A stretch of DNA of 64,000 nt, from assembly GCF_030145815.1 (NCBI RefSeq), contig NZ_JAIXHL010000020.1:30200-94199 (forward strand), written 5' to 3'. Position 1 is the stretch's first letter, and each line of letters opens with the position of its first letter. Below are positions 61,901 to 64,000 of the stretch, piece after piece. Under the pieces are notes generated by a model. It was given only the letters and a program-made list of their open reading frames with translations, was not told where the DNA came from and ran no database searches. A program made the position numbers and the translations under genes. This stretch comes from Sphingomonas sp. (GTDB lineage Bacteria > Pseudomonadota > Alphaproteobacteria > Sphingomonadales > Sphingomonadaceae).

Positions 61901-62515
61901 ATGAGCAAGCCAGGCTTCACCCGTGCCGAACCCGATGCGCGACGGCTATCGCTGATCGCGGCGACGGCGCGCGTGCTCGCCCGCGACGGGGCCAGCGGCG
62001 CATCGGTGCGCGCGATCGCGGTCGAGGCCGCAGTCTCGCCGGGACTGGTCGCGCATCATTTCGGTGGGGTCGATGCGTTGATCGCGGCGACCTATGCGCA
62101 TGTCGGGGAACAGGTCGCGGCGGCGCTCGACGCGGCGGTCGCGGCAGCCGGAAGCGACCCGCAGGCGCGGTTGATCGCGTATGTCACCGCGAGTTTCGCG
62201 CCGTCGATTGCCGATCGCAACCTGCTCGCGACCTGGACCGCCTTCTGGGGGCTGGTGATCGCACGCGGCGAGATCGCAGCACTGCATGACACGCAATATG
62301 CCCGCTACCGCGCTGAGCTCGAACGGCTGCTGGCGGCGTGCGGGCTGCAATCGAGCGCGCGCCGTCGCGCCGCGATCAGCATCGCCGCATTGGTCGACGG
62401 CCTCTGGCTTGAGCTGTGCCTGTCGCCCGCCATTCTGGATGCCGACGAAGCGCGCGCCATCGCACAGGCACACATCGCCGCCCTGTTCCAGTCGCACCCG
62501 GCGCCGCCCAACTGA
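61901..62515 (+). CDS. TetR-family regulator (BetI-like)
   Basis: The 204-residue protein has an N-terminal helix-turn-helix (GASGASVRAIAVEAAVSPGLVAHHFGG, about residues 30-56). The C-terminal ligand domain includes NLLATWTAFWGLVIARGEIA and LVDGLWLELCLSPA, features of the BetI subgroup. BetI senses choline in other bacteria; here the ligand is probably a substrate of the divergent oxygenase cluster. The palindrome is 12 bases upstream. Confidence 0.9.
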   Translation: MSKPGFTRAEPDARRLSLIAATARVLARDGASGASVRAIAVEAAVSPGLVAHHFGGVDALIAATYAHVGEQVAAALDAAVAAAGSDPQARLIAYVTASFAPSIADRNLLATWTAFWGLVIARGEIAALHDTQYARYRAELERLLAACGLQSSARRRAAISIAALVDGLWLELCLSPAILDADEARAIAQAHIAALFQSHPAPPN

Positions 62516-62523
62516 AACCCACT

Positions 62524-63753
62524 CTACTCGATCGCCAACACCTTGGCTGGCGGTGTGTCGATGAGCAGTCGCCACGGCGTCGGCAGGTAATCGAGCGACA
62601 TGTAGAAATAGAAGGCGCACGACCCGTCCGACCGAAAGGTTGCGCCCTTGACGATGCCGAACGCGGTCGTCCCGCTGAACACCGGGCCGCCGCTGTCGCC
62701 CTGTTTGCAGGTCGGGCCCGATACGGCGACCCATGTCGGCAGACAGTAGCCGCCGCATAATTGGCCCGACGGTGCGAAGTCGAGCAACGTGACCTCCGCG
62801 CAGCTATAACCGGTGCTCTCGCCGCGATGACACACGAAATCCCCAGCGCGGGTGCTGGTCTTGGCGCGCTGCGCCGCGACCGGGCGGGTCAGGCTGCGCG
62901 CGGTGTCGGCGAAGAACAGCGGGCGGGCGAGGGCGGGGACGGTGTGGATCTGCACGTCGTGATAGCCCCAGCCCCATTGCCCGACAAAGCCGAGCGGCGT
63001 CGCCTGACGTGCCGGATCGATATAGGCCAGGTCGTCGAGGCAGTGTGCGGCGGTCGTGATGCCGACGCGTGCGCCATCACCGACCAGAAAGCCGCTGGTG
63101 CAGCGATAACGTCGTCCGCTCGCCGGATCGGTCCCATCGAGCCGTCCGCCACCTTGCGGACCGAGATTGCGGTCGACCAGATCAAGCATGCGCACCCGCA
63201 CCGGCACCCCGGTCAACTGGCTCAGGCGCGCAGCGACCGCTGCATCGCCCCCAGCGCGATCGACCACCGGCTTTGCGGCAATCACCACCGACTCGCCGGT
63301 GCGCGGATCGATACCCATCGATGGCGTATCGGCGAGCGCCGCGCGGATCGCCGGCTGGTGGTTGGTGAGCGCCCACAGCACGCGCTCGCGGCTGGCTTTG
63401 GCGCCGGTGCGGAACTGCACGGGCACGCGCATCGCTCCGGCCAGCACCTGCGTTGACGGGACCGGCCGATCGCCGGTGAGATAGACGATGAACCGATAAT
63501 GGGGGTGATGCTCGACCGAGATGCCGGCAAGGCGGTCGCGATAGCGCTCCGCAATGGCGTCGATCGCGGGCACGCTGTCCTGCTGCGCGATCAGGCGGCG
63601 CATCGCCTCCGGCCCCGGCACGCCATAGGCTCGCGCATATTCGGCGGCGTCTTGCGCCAGGGCTTCGGCGCGGGTCTGCGCGATTTGCGCACTGGCGGGC
63701 GGCGCTAGAGTGAACGATGCGAGCAGGAACAGGAAAAGAGAGAGCGGGCGCAT
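62524..63753 (-). CDS. secreted trypsin-like serine protease (S1 family)
   Basis: The 409-residue product has a signal peptide (MRPLSLFLFLLASFTLAPPA, cleaved near ASAQ). An N-terminal pro-region of about 190 residues follows. The catalytic domain has His237 in TAAHC, a candidate Asp266 in YHDVQIH and Ser354 in KQGDSGGPVF. Several Cys pairs could form disulfides. The long pro-region is like that of alpha-lytic-type proteases. Substrate unknown; likely periplasmic or extracellular. It converges with the TetR gene. Confidence 0.88.
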   Translation of the reverse strand: MRPLSLFLFLLASFTLAPPASAQIAQTRAEALAQDAAEYARAYGVPGPEAMRRLIAQQDSVPAIDAIAERYRDRLAGISVEHHPHYRFIVYLTGDRPVPSTQVLAGAMRVPVQFRTGAKASRERVLWALTNHQPAIRAALADTPSMGIDPRTGESVVIAAKPVVDRAGGDAAVAARLSQLTGVPVRVRMLDLVDRNLGPQGGGRLDGTDPASGRRYRCTSGFLVGDGARVGITTAAHCLDDLAYIDPARQATPLGFVGQWGWGYHDVQIHTVPALARPLFFADTARSLTRPVAAQRAKTSTRAGDFVCHRGESTGYSCAEVTLLDFAPSGQLCGGYCLPTWVAVSGPTCKQGDSGGPVFSGTTAFGIVKGATFRSDGSCAFYFYMSLDYLPTPWRLLIDTPPAKVLAIE

Positions 63754-63880
63754 GGCACTGATCTAAACGCCCCCGTGCCAGACGCCAAGATCGTCGGCTT
63801 GCGGCGTGATTGGCGCGGTGGTAGCGATCGGCAATCGATTGCAGGCGTGTAAGCGCCCGACATGGCGCCGGAGGGGTTGA

Positions 63881-64000
63881 GTGAAGAGCAGGACAATCAT
63901 GCACGGATGGATCGCGCTGTGCGGCGCGGTCGCGCTGACCCTGTCGCCCGGCGCGCGGGCCGAAGATCGCTGGATCAGCGCTTGGGGCACCGCACAGCAG
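63881..64000 (+). CDS. SGNH/GDSL hydrolase family protein (3' truncated)
   Basis: A GTG at 63881 follows GGAGGGG at a good distance and opens a frame that runs off the window. The first 40 residues include a signal peptide (an alternative ATG is at 63899, MHGWIALCGAVALTLSPGAR) and then EDRWISAWGTAQQ. WxSAWGTAQ is the usual start of secreted SGNH-type esterases. Only the N-terminus is visible, so the family is tentative. Confidence 0.6.
   Translation, partial: MKSRTIMHGWIALCGAVALTLSPGARAEDRWISAWGTAQQ

Overview
The window is GC-rich chromosomal DNA from an alphaproteobacterium, most likely a sphingomonad (Sphingomonas or a close relative). The evidence is the style of the proteins, two large TonB-dependent receptors, a GAAC-N7-GAAC LexA operator on uvrA, and several short inverted-repeat elements of the kind scattered through sphingomonad genomes. 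It carries about 66 protein genes or gene remnants and one tRNA-Gln(UUG). There is no rRNA operon, prophage, transposase or CRISPR array.

Layout. 1-4.4 kb: end of a metalloprotease-like gene, a very proline/glycine-rich secreted protein, and an unassigned four-gene envelope operon (4398 to 2199, minus strand). 4.5-7.6 kb: uvrA with a clear promoter and LexA box, and with an inverted-repeat element inside its reading frame. 7.6-9.9 kb: a lower-GC SMC-like AAA ATPase resembling RloC/PrrC-type defence proteins, probably acquired. 10-14 kb: cupin, unknown helical protein, histone-H1-like protein, cold-shock protein and small genes. 14-21 kb: TonB receptor, ligA and a frameshifted oligopeptidase B. 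21.3-25.1 kb: membrane protein, DUF3617 lipoprotein and uvrB. 25-28 kb: lipoprotein, exported methyltransferase-like protein, a strongly structured candidate RNA, and an NADPH-FMN reductase. 28-31.4 kb: mutS in line with a ParE-type toxin-antitoxin pair upstream and a 56-aa membrane protein downstream. 31.5-40 kb: malic enzyme, MerR/methyltransferase pair, lactonase-like protein, PerM transporter, SDR, acyl-CoA dehydrogenase and an AbrB-Doc toxin-antitoxin pair. 40-47.8 kb: ScfR-type regulator, RND efflux pump, TspO, UbiK and YbjN. 47.8-49.1 kb: an AT-richer patch with two small unknown genes, each framed by the same two short repeats. 49-53.3 kb: proC, hemerythrin, MarR, ilvE and tRNA-Gln. 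53.4-64 kb: TonB receptor, TPR-sulfotransferase, amino-acid permease, a FAD-oxidoreductase/Rieske oxygenase/TetR cluster, an S1 protease and the start of an SGNH hydrolase.

DNA repair is a theme: uvrA, uvrB, ligA and mutS all lie here. Two intact LexA operators are visible, one over the uvrA promoter and one between uvrB and a lipoprotein gene. The most unusual non-coding signals are (i) two arrays of GTCGC repeated with an exact 11-bp period, upstream of the cold-shock gene and of uvrB, both followed by a similar tail; and (ii) a candidate RNA at 26636-26932. That RNA has a perfect-complement Shine-Dalgarno sequence, an 18-codon reading frame, a three-way junction, a further hairpin and an intrinsic terminator, with no downstream gene to control.
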